64,000 nucleotides of DNA from Pseudomonadota bacterium (GTDB lineage Bacteria > Pseudomonadota > Gammaproteobacteria > Steroidobacterales > Steroidobacteraceae), in assembly GCA_016704655.1 (NCBI GenBank), contig JADIZR010000011.1, forward strand, positions 1 to 64,000, written 5' to 3'. Below, in pieces: positions 26,605 to 36,873 of this stretch. Within the stretch, counting starts at the first letter, position 1; each line of letters starts with the position of its first letter. A program made the position numbers and the translations under genes. The notes below the pieces were generated by a model that was given only the letters and a program-made list of their open reading frames with translations, ran no database searches and was not told the origin of the DNA.

Positions 26605-27543
26605 CTAACCATTGCTCGGAAGACCATATTGGACTCCCGTCAGGGTCTCCGACAGCGCCCACAGGCGCGCCCGGGCCTGTAGGTCGAGGGCCGCCCGGGG
26701 CGGCCGCTTCTCAGCCGGCCGGCCGTGCAGGTTGAACCAGCGTGGTCCGTAAAGCACGCCACCTCGCGCCTCCGGTGCCGCCATGCCAAACAGCATCGGC
26801 AGCACTCCCGTGCGGATGTCCTGCGCGAGAATCGGCCTCATGAGTCGATACCCCCACGCCTCGAGCGTGGTACCGGACTGCGCGACGCTGTTGGCCTGCA
26901 GGTTGCCGAGCACGAGCCCGGGATGGGAAGTGTTGACGATGGTGTCGTGGCTCGCAATACGCAGGCGTCGCTGCAGTTCAAAGGTGAACAGCACGTTCGC
27001 GAGCTTGCTTTGTCCATAGGCCTTCCATCGACCATATTGCGTCTCACCCATTGGGTCGTCGAAGTCGATATCGCCGGTGAAGCTCGCACTGCTCGTAACG
27101 TTATGGATACGCGCTCCGGGTGTCCTTGTGATGATGCCTAAAAGCATCGACGTGAGGGCAAAGTGGGCGAGATGATTCACCCCGAACTGCATCTCGAAGC
27201 GATCGACGGTCAGCGCGCGCGGGATCGCCATGACACCGGCATTGTTCAACAGGATGTCGAGGCGATCGTAGCGTTTGCGGAACAGATCCGCGAACGCGCG
27301 CACCGAGTCGAGGCTGGCGTTGTCCAGCGGCAAGGCATGAACCTTTGCGTCGGAACGCTCGCGCTGGAGACTCTCGAGGGCCACGGTCGCCTTCTGCTCA
27401 TTCCGGCAAGCCAGGATGACCGTGGCGCCCTTGTCCGCCAGCGCGCGAGCGGACGCGGGCCCCAGGCCCCCATTCGCACCGGTAATCACCACGACCTTCT
27501 GTGACAGGTCCGGGATATCCGCTCGAGTCCAATTGCGGTTCAT
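26605..27543 (-). CDS. Short-chain dehydrogenase/reductase (retinol-dehydrogenase-like)
   Basis: A 312-residue NAD(P)-dependent oxidoreductase. It has the cofactor motif VVITGANGGLGPASARALA, LDILLNNAGVMAIP, the catalytic Ser in IHNVTSSASFTG and the Tyr-Lys pair in KAYGQSKLANVLF. The length and the GVNHLAHFALT region resemble the retinol-dehydrogenase/WW-oxidoreductase-like branch. ATG 27543 follows a GAGG site; the frame upstream of it is not conserved-looking. It follows the TonB receptor gene by about 70 bp on the same strand and is probably part of the same transcript. The substrate is unknown. Confidence 0.85.
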   Translation of the reverse strand: MNRNWTRADIPDLSQKVVVITGANGGLGPASARALADKGATVILACRNEQKATVALESLQRERSDAKVHALPLDNASLDSVRAFADLFRKRYDRLDILLNNAGVMAIPRALTVDRFEMQFGVNHLAHFALTSMLLGIITRTPGARIHNVTSSASFTGDIDFDDPMGETQYGRWKAYGQSKLANVLFTFELQRRLRIASHDTIVNTSHPGLVLGNLQANSVAQSGTTLEAWGYRLMRPILAQDIRTGVLPMLFGMAAPEARGGVLYGPRWFNLHGRPAEKRPPRAALDLQARARLWALSETLTGVQYGLPSNG

Positions 27544-27612
27544 GAATCCTCGCGACGCGGGTCGGTCGCGCGACCTGCGCTCCATGCGGGCCTCTCTCCG
27601 AGTGACGGCTGG

Positions 27613-29893
27613 CTAGAAGCTGCCACGCAAGTCCACGCCGTAGCGCGGCCCCAGGCACGATGGTGAGGACGTCGAAGAACGAGATGTCGCTACCCGCGAC
27701 GACGATCGTCTCGTCCAAGATGTTTTTCCCCAGAGCGATAGGCCCCACCGGCCGTTGGGATTCCGGTACGTAATGTTGGCGTTCAGATCGGTATAGCTCG
27801 GGGCATACAACGTGTTGGCGTCGTTGGCGGCGAACTCGTCGCGGTAGGTGCTCATCAACCGGTATGAGATCACCCCGTTGTTGCTCAGCGGCTGGTCCAG
27901 CGTGAGGGACAGTGACGCCGTCGAACCTGGCGCTCTGGCGAGATCGAACTGGCTGGTCGTCAGTGGACCGAGACCCGAGCTGGCACGGGTCGCATTGAAG
28001 CCGGCCAGTGCCCCTGCATCGAGCTCGTCATACCCCCCGTCGAGATACCCGTAGCTGAGATCTACCGCAAAGATTTCCGTCACCAGCCAGTTCGCCTCAA
28101 TCTCGATGCCATCCACCGTCGCCTTGCCAGAATTGCCGATCTGCTGCGATCCATCGCTAAGCAGGACCGTCCGCTGCAAGTCGCTGTACACGGCCCGGAA
28201 GACCGCGAGATTGACGCGGAGGCGATCGAGGACGTCGCTCTTAACGCCGATTTCGTAGGAGTCGACGACCTCCTCGTCGTACGCCGGATCCGCCGTGGCC
28301 ACTGCATTTCTCAGGTTATAGCCGCCGCTGCGGAATCCCCTCGAGTAGCTGGTGTAGAACTGAACGTCGTCCGACAAGAAGTACTGGGCGCTTACATCAC
28401 CGCCAAGGTTCGACCAATCCTGGCTCTCGTGGATCCCGAAGTTGCACGCCGCGAAGTTGAGGGGATTGCAGTTCGCCCCGAGCGACTGCTGCGTGCTCTT
28501 CTCCTCCGAGGTGTAGCGCAATCCGGCATTCAGGGTCCAGCGATCGGAGAGCTCCCAGCTCAGCCGACCGAACGCCGCCCAGGTCGAGTGATCGATGTCC
28601 CCTCCCAGCCCCTGCAGCAGCGGTGCCGGCCGCAGGGCGGCAAGGATATGTCGACCCTCCCGATAGCTGACGTCCTGCGTGAAGTAGTAGCCCCCCGAAG
28701 GTGGCCTCGACTGATTCGTTCCCGAAAGGACGTCCCGACCAGCGGATCTCCTGAGACCACTGCTCGTTCTCCGGGTCCAGCGCCACCTGGAAGATGTCGA
28801 GAGCGCCTCCGTCGACCTCCACCAGGTTGTACGCGTCGGTCGCGCGATAGCCCGTGACCCAGGCCCATTGCCCCTTGGCCGTATCGTAGGTCGCATCGAT
28901 CGTGACGGACTCCGTGGTGACCTCATTGATGCCGTTGTTGGTGTGGGAGACTTGTTTGTTGTCGTCGAAACGCGGCAAGCCGGCGTTTCCCGCAATGTTC
29001 TGGATGCCCTTCACGCCAAGGCCGTTCTCACCATCGACCTCGCCGTACTCGGCGATGAGATCGATCGTCAGCTCCGGCGTCGGCACCCACCGCAAGCTGG
29101 GTCGAACGTAGAAGCTTTCGCTCTCGCCGAGTTCCCTCCGCAGCTGCACGTTCCGGCCAAGCACCGGCGAGATCGGCGCGAGCGTGTTGACGTTCTCGAA
29201 GTTGCCGTCCGTCGACTGATAGAAGAGCGCAACCTTACCGGCCAGGACGTCTCCGATCAGGGGCGTCGTCCCGGTGAACATCGCATCCAGCTGACCGTTA
29301 GAGCCGACGGTGACCTTGCCTTCCGCCGACGGGTCGAAGCTCGCGCGTTTGGTGCGCAACAGCAAGGCGCCGGCCGTCACATTGCGGCCGAACAGCGTGC
29401 CCTGGGGTCCGCGAAGAATTTCCGCCGACTCGATGTCAAACATGTCGAGGTTGGCGCCGTTCAGCATTCCGAGCACGACGCCGTCCACGAAGATGCCCAC
29501 CGCGGGGTCATCGGAGGGAATACTCGACTGCGTGCCCTGGCCGCGAATGCTCAGGTCCGGAACATTGGGCGTGAACGAGTTCGGGCTGAAATTGACGTTC
29601 GGCGCCGTGGCACCAAGGTCCGTCACCGACTCCACATTGAGCACTTCCAGCATCTCGCTGGACAACGCCGTCACCGATAGCGGAATGCGCTGTACATCCT
29701 GGCTCCCCGCGAGCTTTTGAGCCGTGACCAGGACCTGTTCCAGCATGATACCGGCCTCTCCACGGACCTTTTCGCCCGGCTCGGGCGCTTGTTGCTGCGC
29801 GCCTACCGGTGCAGCGTACGTGGCGATAGCACTACTGACGACCAAGGCCAGTAGTTTGGAATGGCTTCTGACTCTCTTTGGACAAACTTTCAC
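27613..29893 (-). CDS. TonB-dependent outer-membrane receptor, frame-disrupted
   Basis: An outer-membrane active transporter. GTG 29893 follows AAGGGGGA and starts a signal peptide (LLALVVSSAIATYAAPVGAQ). The plug domain has LEQVLVTAQK, IRGQGTQSSIPSDDPAVGIF and ILRGPQGTLFGRN. The barrel has LNAGLRYTSEEKST, FYTSYSRGFRSGGYNL and the terminal RYGVDLRGSF ending in Phe. The frame changes near 28700, 27725 and 27640, yet every part stays conserved, and the span fits about 760 codons. The sequence is of the type often found with sterol, terpenoid or other hydrophobic substrates. A deleted second copy lies at about 32.6-33.0 kb, and a putative operator sits at 30037. Confidence 0.88.
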
Positions 29894-30188
29894 GTTCGCT
29901 TCCCCCTTGTGCCGCGATGGCTCCTCTTGGAGCGGCTGCGGCGTGACGCCGACGGCGATGCCCAGCCATTGGTGCAACGCCCCTAGTGCGACCTTCCTAT
30001 GGCGCGCCCTGCCCTTGCAATGGACGTCACTTACTTAACACGTACTTGTAGCTGTGGGTTTGCTCCAACAATCGTGGTTGCCGGCAATCACGGGAGTGCC
30101 TACGCCTGTGATTGCACGAGTTCTGGCGGGCATCGGCGACCACTGGGGGAAGCGATCAGCAGGGTCTACACGCTGGCGCGGGATCTGC
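29801..30188. repeat. Direct repeat, copy 1 (receptor 5' end and promoter)
   Basis: This stretch, from within the receptor signal-peptide region through its upstream promoter, matches 32901-33286 in the same orientation over nearly its whole length with scattered substitutions. The match starts at GCCTACCGGTGCAG and ends sharply at GCGGGATCTGC. The IS91-type remnant begins shortly after the end of this copy. Confidence 0.85.
30037..30050. promoter_or_regulatory. Putative operator site 1 (receptor promoter)
   Basis: AACACGTACTTGTA fits the recurrent island motif ACA-C-G/A-TA-T/C-N-TGT. It lies about 145 bp upstream of the TonB-receptor GTG. Confidence 0.5.
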
Positions 30189-30281
30189 CCGCCGGCGCAT
30201 CGGGGCATGGGCAGCCACAGGCAGGGAGCGGATCAGGCAGCCGACACGCCCGACACCCCACGCCACGTGGCAATGACTTAG

Positions 30282-30480
30282 GCGCAGCGCTTGAAGCGCG
30301 CGTTCGGGGTGGAGATCGAGGCCTGCGCCCGCTGCGGCGGGAAGCTTGCGATCATCGCCAGCATCGGGAAGCCCGAAGTCATTGCGAAGATCCTGGCGCA
30401 CCTGGAGAGGACGGCCGCGAATCAATACCAACCCGAGTTGCCGCTCGGCGCACGAGCACCGCCGAGCCTGGAGGGTGGTT
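30282..30480 (+). pseudogene. IS91-family transposase C-terminal remnant
   Basis: The frame reads LKRAFGVEIEACARCGGKLA, then ASIGKPEVIAKILAHLERTA and QPELPLGARAPP. This is the zinc-binding C-terminal end of IS91/ISCR-type (Y2 rolling-circle) transposases. It is preceded by an in-frame stop at 30279, and no upstream transposase body is present. About 65 codons remain, and they run on in frame into the unrelated flavoprotein fragment. It is evidence that rolling-circle transposition brought in or rearranged the genes between the two receptor copies. Confidence 0.8.
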
Positions 30481-30485
30481 TGAAT

Positions 30486-31031
30486 TTCCTATCCGTCCGG
30501 CTGCTTGTAAACGTGATCGACATGCCGATCAAGTGTCCGGTGGCGCCGCTCGACAACGCATTCACCAAGCCCGTGGCGGCGGCGACCCTTCACGATCTGC
30601 TCACGAACAAAGGGGTCGAACTCGTCACCGAGTTCAACACCGGGTCGGTGGAGAGCTCTGGCGACGGCCCCTGGAAGCTCATCGGCTACGACGGCCGAGA
30701 GTTCGAGTTCGACCTCGCCGTCGTGGCGCCGCTGCACAGCAGTGCGGCCTACGTGGGGCGCAGCCCGGGTCTGGGCGATGCGATGAACCTCGTACCTACG
30801 GACATTGACACGCTGCAGACCAAGGTCCGTCCGAACGTGTTCACCGTCGGCGACGCCACGAACCTGCCGGCCTCCAAGGCCGGGTCGGTCACTCACTTCG
30901 AGGGCGAGATCCTGGTCGACAACATCGTCCGGTTCCTCGAGGGCCGCGAGTTCGACGAGACCTGCGACGGTCACGCGAACTGCTTCATCGAGACCGGCTT
31001 CGGCAAGGCCCTCCTGATCGACTTCAAGCGG
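30486..31031 (+). pseudogene. Fragment of sulfide:quinone-oxidoreductase-like flavoprotein
   Basis: About 180 residues from the C-terminal half of an SQR/type II NADH dehydrogenase-like enzyme: NVIDMPIKCPVAPLD, then FTKPVAAATLHDLL, VPTDIDTLQTKVRPNVFTVG and DATNLPASKAGSVTHFEGEI, ending in HANCFIETGFGKALLIDF. The N-terminal FAD-binding half is missing, and a piece between KCPVAPL and FTKPVA appears deleted. It is fused in frame behind the IS91 remnant and has no start of its own. The sequence style suggests an actinobacterial-type source, which is inference. Confidence 0.72.
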
Positions 31032-31088
31032 CCGGCGGCGCAGGGCCCGTGTTCGATCAGGACGCGCCCATGCCGTCCCGGCGAGGCG

Positions 31089-32368
31089 CTACTGCGGACC
31101 CTTGCCCGCCGCGATGTCGTCGAGGATCGGCAGCGCGTAGTCCATGAGTTGTTCGTGGTCCTCGCTCATCGGGAAGTGGCCGAGGCCCTTCATGATCTGA
31201 CAGGTGGAACCCTTGATGCGCCGCCCGGCCTCCTCGGTCCAAGGCACGGTCATGAAGTCGTATTCCCCGGTGAGCAGGTGCACGCCGCACCTCGAGGTGT
31301 CGATGTTCTCCGCCTCGTTCGAGAGGTCGTGCTCGTACGTGTAGTAGTCGATGTCGCCGTTGAAGATGCCGGGCGCGCCCTGCGCGTAGTGGAACCGGGT
31401 CTCCTGGCGGAACGTCTCCGGCGCGTGCGAGGCCATGATCATCATCATCACCGCGGCGTGGGCGGCCGGATCCTCGTCCGTGCGAGCCCGCTGGGAGGTC
31501 GTGTCGAGGCCGCCCGGGAGCACAACCTTGAGTCCGCCTCGAGCGAGATCACGGCGCGGTAGTCGTCGGCGTGGTAGCGGGCGAGGTCGCGCGCGCGCAT
31601 GCCGCCGCCCGACGAGCCGATGAACACGGGCCGGTGCAGCCCGAGGGCGGCGGCGAGCGTGGTCGGCACACCCATGGCACGCCTCTGCGAGAGCGAGTAG
31701 CGCTCGGTCCACCACGCCTGGCTCTGGGGCGGAAGCGACTTGCCATGGCCAGGAAGGTCGTACACGACGACCTGGTACTTGCTGGTGACGCGCTCGTCCT
31801 CGAGCAGGTGGCGGTACTGGCGGCCGTCAGCACCGGCGGTGTGCTGACACAGCAGGCCGATGCCCTGGCCGGCCGTCTCGTAGTAGACGCGGTGATCGAC
31901 GCCGTCGAGGTCGAGGTGGATGTAGCGACCGACCGCCGACTCGTGCTGGCCGTGGCGGCTGACGTTCGGCTGCACCTGCGGCGCCGGGTCGGTGCCGTTG
32001 GCGGCGTGGCGCAGCAGGTCGCCGAAGCGGCGCAGCGCGAGGTGGTGTGGTGCGTCGTGGGGCCACGGGGCCAAGGTCATCGCGCCCATGCCCGCGGCGG
32101 CAAAGAAGTCGACGTAGCCCGGGCCGGCCGGCGTGGTGAGGAAGTTCGCCCACGCCTCGGTCGTGCCGGTGACCACGATGTCCTCGCCCGCGCCGGGGCC
32201 GGCCGTCGCCTCGACCGGACCGGAGATCGTCCCCTGATCGAGGGTCAGCTTCCACGCCTGGCTCCCGACACCGAGCGTCAGCGAGCCCGTCCAGACCTGT
32301 GCGTTGTACGTCCATTCACCGTCGGTGCCCGCGAGCGCGACGGCCTTCTCGATGGTCCCCTTGTCCAT
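31089..32368 (-). CDS. Alpha/beta hydrolase with SCP2-like N-terminal domain, frame-disrupted
   Basis: Residues about 1-110 (MDKGTIEKAVALAGTDGEWT, then GAGEDIVVTGTTEAWANFLT) look like an SCP2/sterol-carrier-type domain. The rest is an alpha/beta hydrolase with the oxyanion region LCQHTAGADGRQYRHLLED, VVYDLPGHGKSLPP, the nucleophile elbow FIGSSGGGMRARDLA and a C-terminal His region MKGLGHFPMSED. The frame changes near 31530. ATG 32368 is chosen because homology starts there; an upstream in-frame ATG exists at 32491. The fusion suggests binding and hydrolysis of a hydrophobic ester. It is flanked by the duplicated receptor sequences and the flavoprotein fragment, so it is probably acquired. Confidence 0.78.
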
Positions 32369-32576
32369 GGGGCCGGACCCTAGAACACGGTCGGGCGAAG
32401 TGGTGCACGGACCGGGCTGCACGGCGCCCGACCGGCGCTCCGCCCGCGGCCGCAGTGTCGTGGTCATGGTGTTCATGAATGCCTCGACCACAACATCGTG
32501 ACCACGCCTCGGCGGTGGCGGCAGTTCGACTGCGTCGCCGGTGTTACGGTCCGTGGCGCAACTGCGCAGTCCGGGA

Positions 32577-32990
32577 ACGGACGACAGCTGACGCGGGTGG
32601 CATTGAAGCCGAGCAGCGCCCCCGCATCGAGTTCGTCATACCCGCCGTCGAGATACCCGCAGCTGAGACCTACCGAAAAGATGTGCGTGACCAGCCAGTT
32701 CGCCTCGATCTCGAGGCCGTCGACCGTCGAATTGCGGCCGAACAGTGTGCCCTGCGGTCCGCGAAGAACTTCCACCGACTCGACGTCAAAAACGTCGAGG
32801 TTGGCGCCGTTCAGCATTCCAAGCACGACGCCGTCCACGAAGATGCCCACCGCGGGGTCATCGGAGGGGATGCTCGACTGCGTGCCCTGGCCGTGCTGGG
32901 GCCTACCGGTGCAGCACACGTAGCGATGGACTACTGACGACCAAGGCCAGTAGTTTGGAATGGCCCCTGACTCTCTTTGAGTACACTTTC
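32577..32990 (-). pseudogene. Shrunken second copy of the TonB-dependent receptor
   Basis: A 148-codon open frame joins the receptor plug segment (IPSDDPAVGIFVDGVVLGML through VLRGPQGTLFGRN) directly to a late barrel segment (TVDGLEIEANWLVTHIFSVG through DELDAGALLGFNATR). Roughly 1.27 kb between them in the full copy is missing, and a second deletion removes about 250 bp between plug and signal peptide. It is therefore a remnant of a duplicated receptor gene. Its upstream sequence is direct-repeat copy 2. Confidence 0.8.
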
Positions 32991-33286
32991 ACGTTCACTC
33001 CCCCTTGTGCCGCGAAGGCTCCTCTTGGAGCGGCTGCGGCGTGACGCCGACGGCGATGCCCAGCCATTGGTGCAACGCCCCTGGTGCGACATTCCCATGG
33101 CGCCCCCTGCCCTCACAATGGACGACGCTCATTTGACACGTATCTGTAGCTGTAGGTTTGCTCCAACAACGTGGTTGCCGGGCGATCACGGAAGTGCCTA
33201 CGCCTGTGATTGCACGAGTTCTAGCGGGCATCGGCGACCGCTGGGGGAAGCGATCAGCAGGGTCTACACGCTGGCGCGGGATCTGC
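32901..33286. repeat. Direct repeat, copy 2
   Basis: The partner of 29801-30188 in the same orientation. It covers the receptor promoter and 5' end, including an operator-like site. After the common end GCGGGATCTGC the two flanks are unrelated. Together the copies bracket the IS91 remnant, the flavoprotein fragment and the hydrolase. Confidence 0.85.
33136..33147. promoter_or_regulatory. Putative operator site 2 (second receptor promoter)
   Basis: ACACGTATCTGT is the counterpart of site 1 inside direct-repeat copy 2, and it is the closest of the two to the shared island motif. Confidence 0.5.
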
Positions 33287-33476
33287 GACGTGCCAATCAT
33301 TGCGGTGCCGTGAATGCGGCTCGGGCTCCCGTTGAGGCCGCCTAGGGGCGCCGCGGCCCCCTCCGCTTCTTGGGGCTTCGACGCACCCTGAGTCGGCGGC
33401 TCGGACCGACCTCATCGCATTACGAGGTTTGATCACAGGGCATCGCGACCGGTCATGCCCGTTCCGGCGAAGCGCG

Positions 33477-35651
33477 TCATCGACCAACGAACGCGGCCGA
33501 CACGGCACCGGCCACCTCAAATCTTTGTCCGTAACGTCCTGTCAAACGGTTGGCTTCGGCCTCTAATCGCTTGCGGCCCAAGGTCCGGATGTGACTGATC
33601 GGTCCTCCAGTCCATGACGGAAAGCCCCAGCCGAGAATCGCCGCAAGATCCGCCGACTCGGAGTCCCTCACAATACACTCCGCCAAGCATCGCAAAGCCG
33701 GGACCAACTGTGAGTACACCAGTCGGCTCTGCACTTCCTCCACGCTGGGCTGCGTCGGCGCCCAGGGAAAATGCTCGCGCAGCGCCGGCCAGATTCTCTT
33801 GGGTGCCATCTCCGGGTACTCGTAGAAGCCCCCGCCTCCGCGCCGCCCCGGCCGGCCGAGTTCTCGCACCATCTTCTCGAGCATCCCTTCGTGTCCGAGC
33901 GGGATGTAGGCGTCCCCCAGATCCCTGCGGGTCGACTCCATCAGCTGGTAGTTCAAGGACAATGCCGTTTCATCGATCAGCGCCAGGGGTCCGATCGGCA
34001 TGCCGAACTGAAGCGCCGCGTTCTCGATCAGGGCCGGATTGATGCCCTCGCTCACCATCATCATGGCCTCGGCCAGATAGACGGGCATGATCCGATTCGT
34101 GTAGAAGCCGCGCACGTCGCTGACGACAATCGGTGTCTTCTTGATTATCCCCACATAGTCGAGCGCCGCACTCACGACATCGGCGCCCGCCTCTCCTGGG
34201 ATGATCTCGACGAGGGACATGCGATCCACTGGGGAGAAAAAGTGCAGCCCGAGAAACCGCTTAGGGCGGGCGCTATGGGCCGCGAGCTGTCGGATCGGTA
34301 TCGTCGAAGTATTGGTGGCGAAGATTGCATCGTGTCGCAGATGCGGCTGGACTTCGCGAATCACCTGCGCCTTGGTCTTCGAATCCTCAAAAACCGCCTC
34401 GACCACCAGGTCGACGTCGCTGAACTTGGCGAGATCGGAGATCGGGACGATGCGGCTACTCACGGCGTCGAGAACGGCCGCCTCGAGCGTACCGCGCTTC
34501 ACACGCTCGGCGAGCCGCCGAACGATGCCCTCCTTCCCACGCTCTGCCAAGGGCTGCTCGCGATCGAGCAACAGCACGTTCATGCCCGACATCGCGCTGA
34601 CCAGCGCGATGCCCGAGCCCATCAGGCCGGCGCCAATGACACCAACCGTCCGAATCGCCTGTCGGGGCGCGCCGTCGGGCTGCTGGACACCCGACCGCAG
34701 ACGCTTCCGGCCCACGAACAAGGTGCCGATCATGTTGCGCGGTACTTCGGACCGCATGAGTGCCTTAAACGACTTGGCGTCGAACGCGAGTGCCCCATCG
34801 AGCGGCAGGACCATGCCTTGATAGAGACATGACAGGATCGCCCGCACCGCCGGCTGGTGTTGATTGCCGCCCGCCTGTCGCTTGGCGTTCTCGGCGGTGA
34901 AGAACGACACCGCTCGGGTGTCGAACGCCCCTGCGCCACCTGGAATCTGGTATCCGGCGCGGTCCCACGGCTGCACCGCCTGGGTGTTTGCTTTGACCCA
35001 CCGACGGGCGGCCTCGCCTGCTGTTCCCGCCGAAACCACCTCGTTCACCAGGCCGTACTTCAGGGCCTGCTGCGCACTGATCTGACGTCCATCGAGACAG
35101 AGCTCGGCGGCGACCTTTAGCCCAGACAGCCGCATCAGTCGCTGCATCCCACCCGCACCTGGCAGCAGCCCGAACTGAATCTCCGGCAGCCCCAGTCCGA
35201 CACCAGGCCCATCGGAAGCCACGCGGTAGTGACACGCCAGCGCGAGCTCCAGGCCCCCACCCAGCGCCAGCCCCTCGATCGCCACCGCCACCGGCTTCGC
35301 CGCGCTCTTGCCGCGCAGTAGATCCGCCGCGTGCTGACCGCCAGTCTCCAGCGCTCGCAAGCTAGAGGAGAGGCGAGCGATCACCTTGTCCAGCGGATCC
35401 GTCGGGCCCTCGTCTCCCTCGAGCAGCAGATCTATATCCGCGCCCGCGTGAAAGGCGTTCGTCTTGCCCGAAACGATGACCGCGCCGAGAATATCCGGAT
35501 CGGCGACGAAACGCTCCACCCAGTGACTGAACTCGTCGATCAGCGCGCGGTTCCAGACGTTCATGGAGCGTTCGGGAACGTCGATGTGTACGGTGGCGAT
35601 CCGGTCCGCGTCCCGATCGATCTTCAGAGTGCTGTATTCCATTTGACTCAT
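33477..35651 (-). CDS. FadB-like enoyl-CoA hydratase / 3-hydroxyacyl-CoA dehydrogenase
   Basis: A two-part beta-oxidation enzyme of about 724 residues. The N-terminal crotonase domain has NAFHAGADIDLLL and the oxyanion segment IEGLALGGGLELALACHYRV. The dehydrogenase part has the NAD motif VGVIGAGLMGSGIALVSAMS, the catalytic His region GLHFFSPVDRMSLVEII and VVSDVRGFYTNRIM. ATG 35651 is chosen as the first ATG after the thiolase stop; a second ATG three codons on (35642) has better spacing to GAGAAGAG. It lies 10 bp after the thiolase gene, as in fad operons, and would hydrate and oxidise an enoyl-CoA. Confidence 0.93.
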   Translation of the reverse strand: MSQMEYSTLKIDRDADRIATVHIDVPERSMNVWNRALIDEFSHWVERFVADPDILGAVIVSGKTNAFHAGADIDLLLEGDEGPTDPLDKVIARLSSSLRALETGGQHAADLLRGKSAAKPVAVAIEGLALGGGLELALACHYRVASDGPGVGLGLPEIQFGLLPGAGGMQRLMRLSGLKVAAELCLDGRQISAQQALKYGLVNEVVSAGTAGEAARRWVKANTQAVQPWDRAGYQIPGGAGAFDTRAVSFFTAENAKRQAGGNQHQPAVRAILSCLYQGMVLPLDGALAFDAKSFKALMRSEVPRNMIGTLFVGRKRLRSGVQQPDGAPRQAIRTVGVIGAGLMGSGIALVSAMSGMNVLLLDREQPLAERGKEGIVRRLAERVKRGTLEAAVLDAVSSRIVPISDLAKFSDVDLVVEAVFEDSKTKAQVIREVQPHLRHDAIFATNTSTIPIRQLAAHSARPKRFLGLHFFSPVDRMSLVEIIPGEAGADVVSAALDYVGIIKKTPIVVSDVRGFYTNRIMPVYLAEAMMMVSEGINPALIENAALQFGMPIGPLALIDETALSLNYQLMESTRRDLGDAYIPLGHEGMLEKMVRELGRPGRRGGGGFYEYPEMAPKRIWPALREHFPWAPTQPSVEEVQSRLVYSQLVPALRCLAECIVRDSESADLAAILGWGFPSWTGGPISHIRTLGRKRLEAEANRLTGRYGQRFEVAGAVSAAFVGR

Positions 35652-35661
35652 CTCTTCTCGA

Positions 35662-36873
35662 TCAGCCGAGCCGCTCGATGATGGTTGCGACGCCCATGCC
35701 GCCACCGACGCATAACGTGACAAGCCCGAGGGACTGTCCGCGGCGCTCCAATTCATCGAGCACCGTTCCCACCAGCATTGCGCCCGTGGCTCCGGTGGGG
35801 TGCCCCATGGCGATGGCACCGCCGTTCACGTTCACAGTATCCAAGCCAAGGTCCATGGCCTGCGCGAACCGCAGCACGACCGAGGCGAACGCCTCATTCA
35901 CCTCCCACAGGTCGATATCGTTCTTGCTCAGCATGGCGAGCCCGAGGGCCTTCTTCGCTGCCAACTCGGGTGCCGTCAGCATGATCGTCGGCTCCGAGCC
36001 AATGCCGGCCATCGCGAGTATCCTAGCTCTCGGTTTGAGGCCGGCCTTTCTTCCGGCGCGTGCCGTCCCGATCAGCACCGCGGATGCTCCATCTGCGATG
36101 GCCGAGGAGTTCCCCGCGTGATGCACGTGCTGTATCGCGGCGAGTTCCGGGTACTTCTGGAGCGCCACGGCGTCGAATCCGCCTTCGCGGCCCATGGACT
36201 CGAAAGACGGCTTCAACGCCGCCATCGCTTCAAGGTCACTCGATTCCCTGACTAGTTCGTCTCGCGTCAGGATCACCTCGTCGAGAATGTCCGTGACCGG
36301 AATGATCGAGCGTCCGAAGCGGCCCTCGCGCCATGCGGACGCGGCCCGACGGTGGCTTTCGCACGCAAACTCGTCGCAGGCTTGCCGCGAGAATCCGTAG
36401 CGAGTCGCGATCAGGTCTGCCGAGACGCCCTGCGGGACAAATCGCGCCTTGAACGCGACCTCCGGATCCATCGACCAGGCCCCCCCATCGGCCCCCAGTG
36501 GCACGCGCGACATCGACTCGACGCCGCCGCCGATTCCCAGCGCGATCTCGCCGCTGATCACCTTCGCCGCGATGATGTTCACGGCCTCGAGTGCCGACCC
36601 ACAGAAGCGATTGACGTGAAGCGCGGCGGTCGCGTTGGGCAGGTCTGCATGAAACAGCGCCGAGCGCGCGATCAGTCCTCCCTGCTCTCCGGCGGCGGAC
36701 ACGCAGCCAAGCGCCACGTCTTCGACCTGCGCCGCATCGGGGAGGTTTCGGTGCACAATCTCCCGGAGCACCTGGCTCGCAAGCCGCACCGGTGTCACCT
36801 CGTGGATCGACCCCGCGCTCTTGCCCCGCCCACGTGGCGTCCTCAGAGCATCGAAGATAAGCGCTTTTGTCAT
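35662..36873 (-). CDS. Acetyl-CoA acyltransferase (thiolase)
   Basis: A 403-residue degradative thiolase. The nucleophilic Cys lies in HVNRFCGSALEAVNIIA, the His in NGGAIAMGHPTGATGA and the second Cys in LVTLCVGGGMGVATIIE. It would cleave a 3-ketoacyl-CoA made by the adjacent FadB-like enzyme. It is the first gene of this minus-strand pair and is divergent from the MFS gene, with a putative operator between them. The length and motifs are fully normal. The substrate chain cannot be read from sequence. Confidence 0.95.
   Translation of the reverse strand: MTKALIFDALRTPRGRGKSAGSIHEVTPVRLASQVLREIVHRNLPDAAQVEDVALGCVSAAGEQGGLIARSALFHADLPNATAALHVNRFCGSALEAVNIIAAKVISGEIALGIGGGVESMSRVPLGADGGAWSMDPEVAFKARFVPQGVSADLIATRYGFSRQACDEFACESHRRAASAWREGRFGRSIIPVTDILDEVILTRDELVRESSDLEAMAALKPSFESMGREGGFDAVALQKYPELAAIQHVHHAGNSSAIADGASAVLIGTARAGRKAGLKPRARILAMAGIGSEPTIMLTAPELAAKKALGLAMLSKNDIDLWEVNEAFASVVLRFAQAMDLGLDTVNVNGGAIAMGHPTGATGAMLVGTVLDELERRGQSLGLVTLCVGGGMGVATIIERLG

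Noticed and set aside
30282..30480. Functional IS91/ISCR element
   Set aside because: Only the C-terminal 65 or so codons of the transposase remain, with no HUH/Y2 catalytic region.
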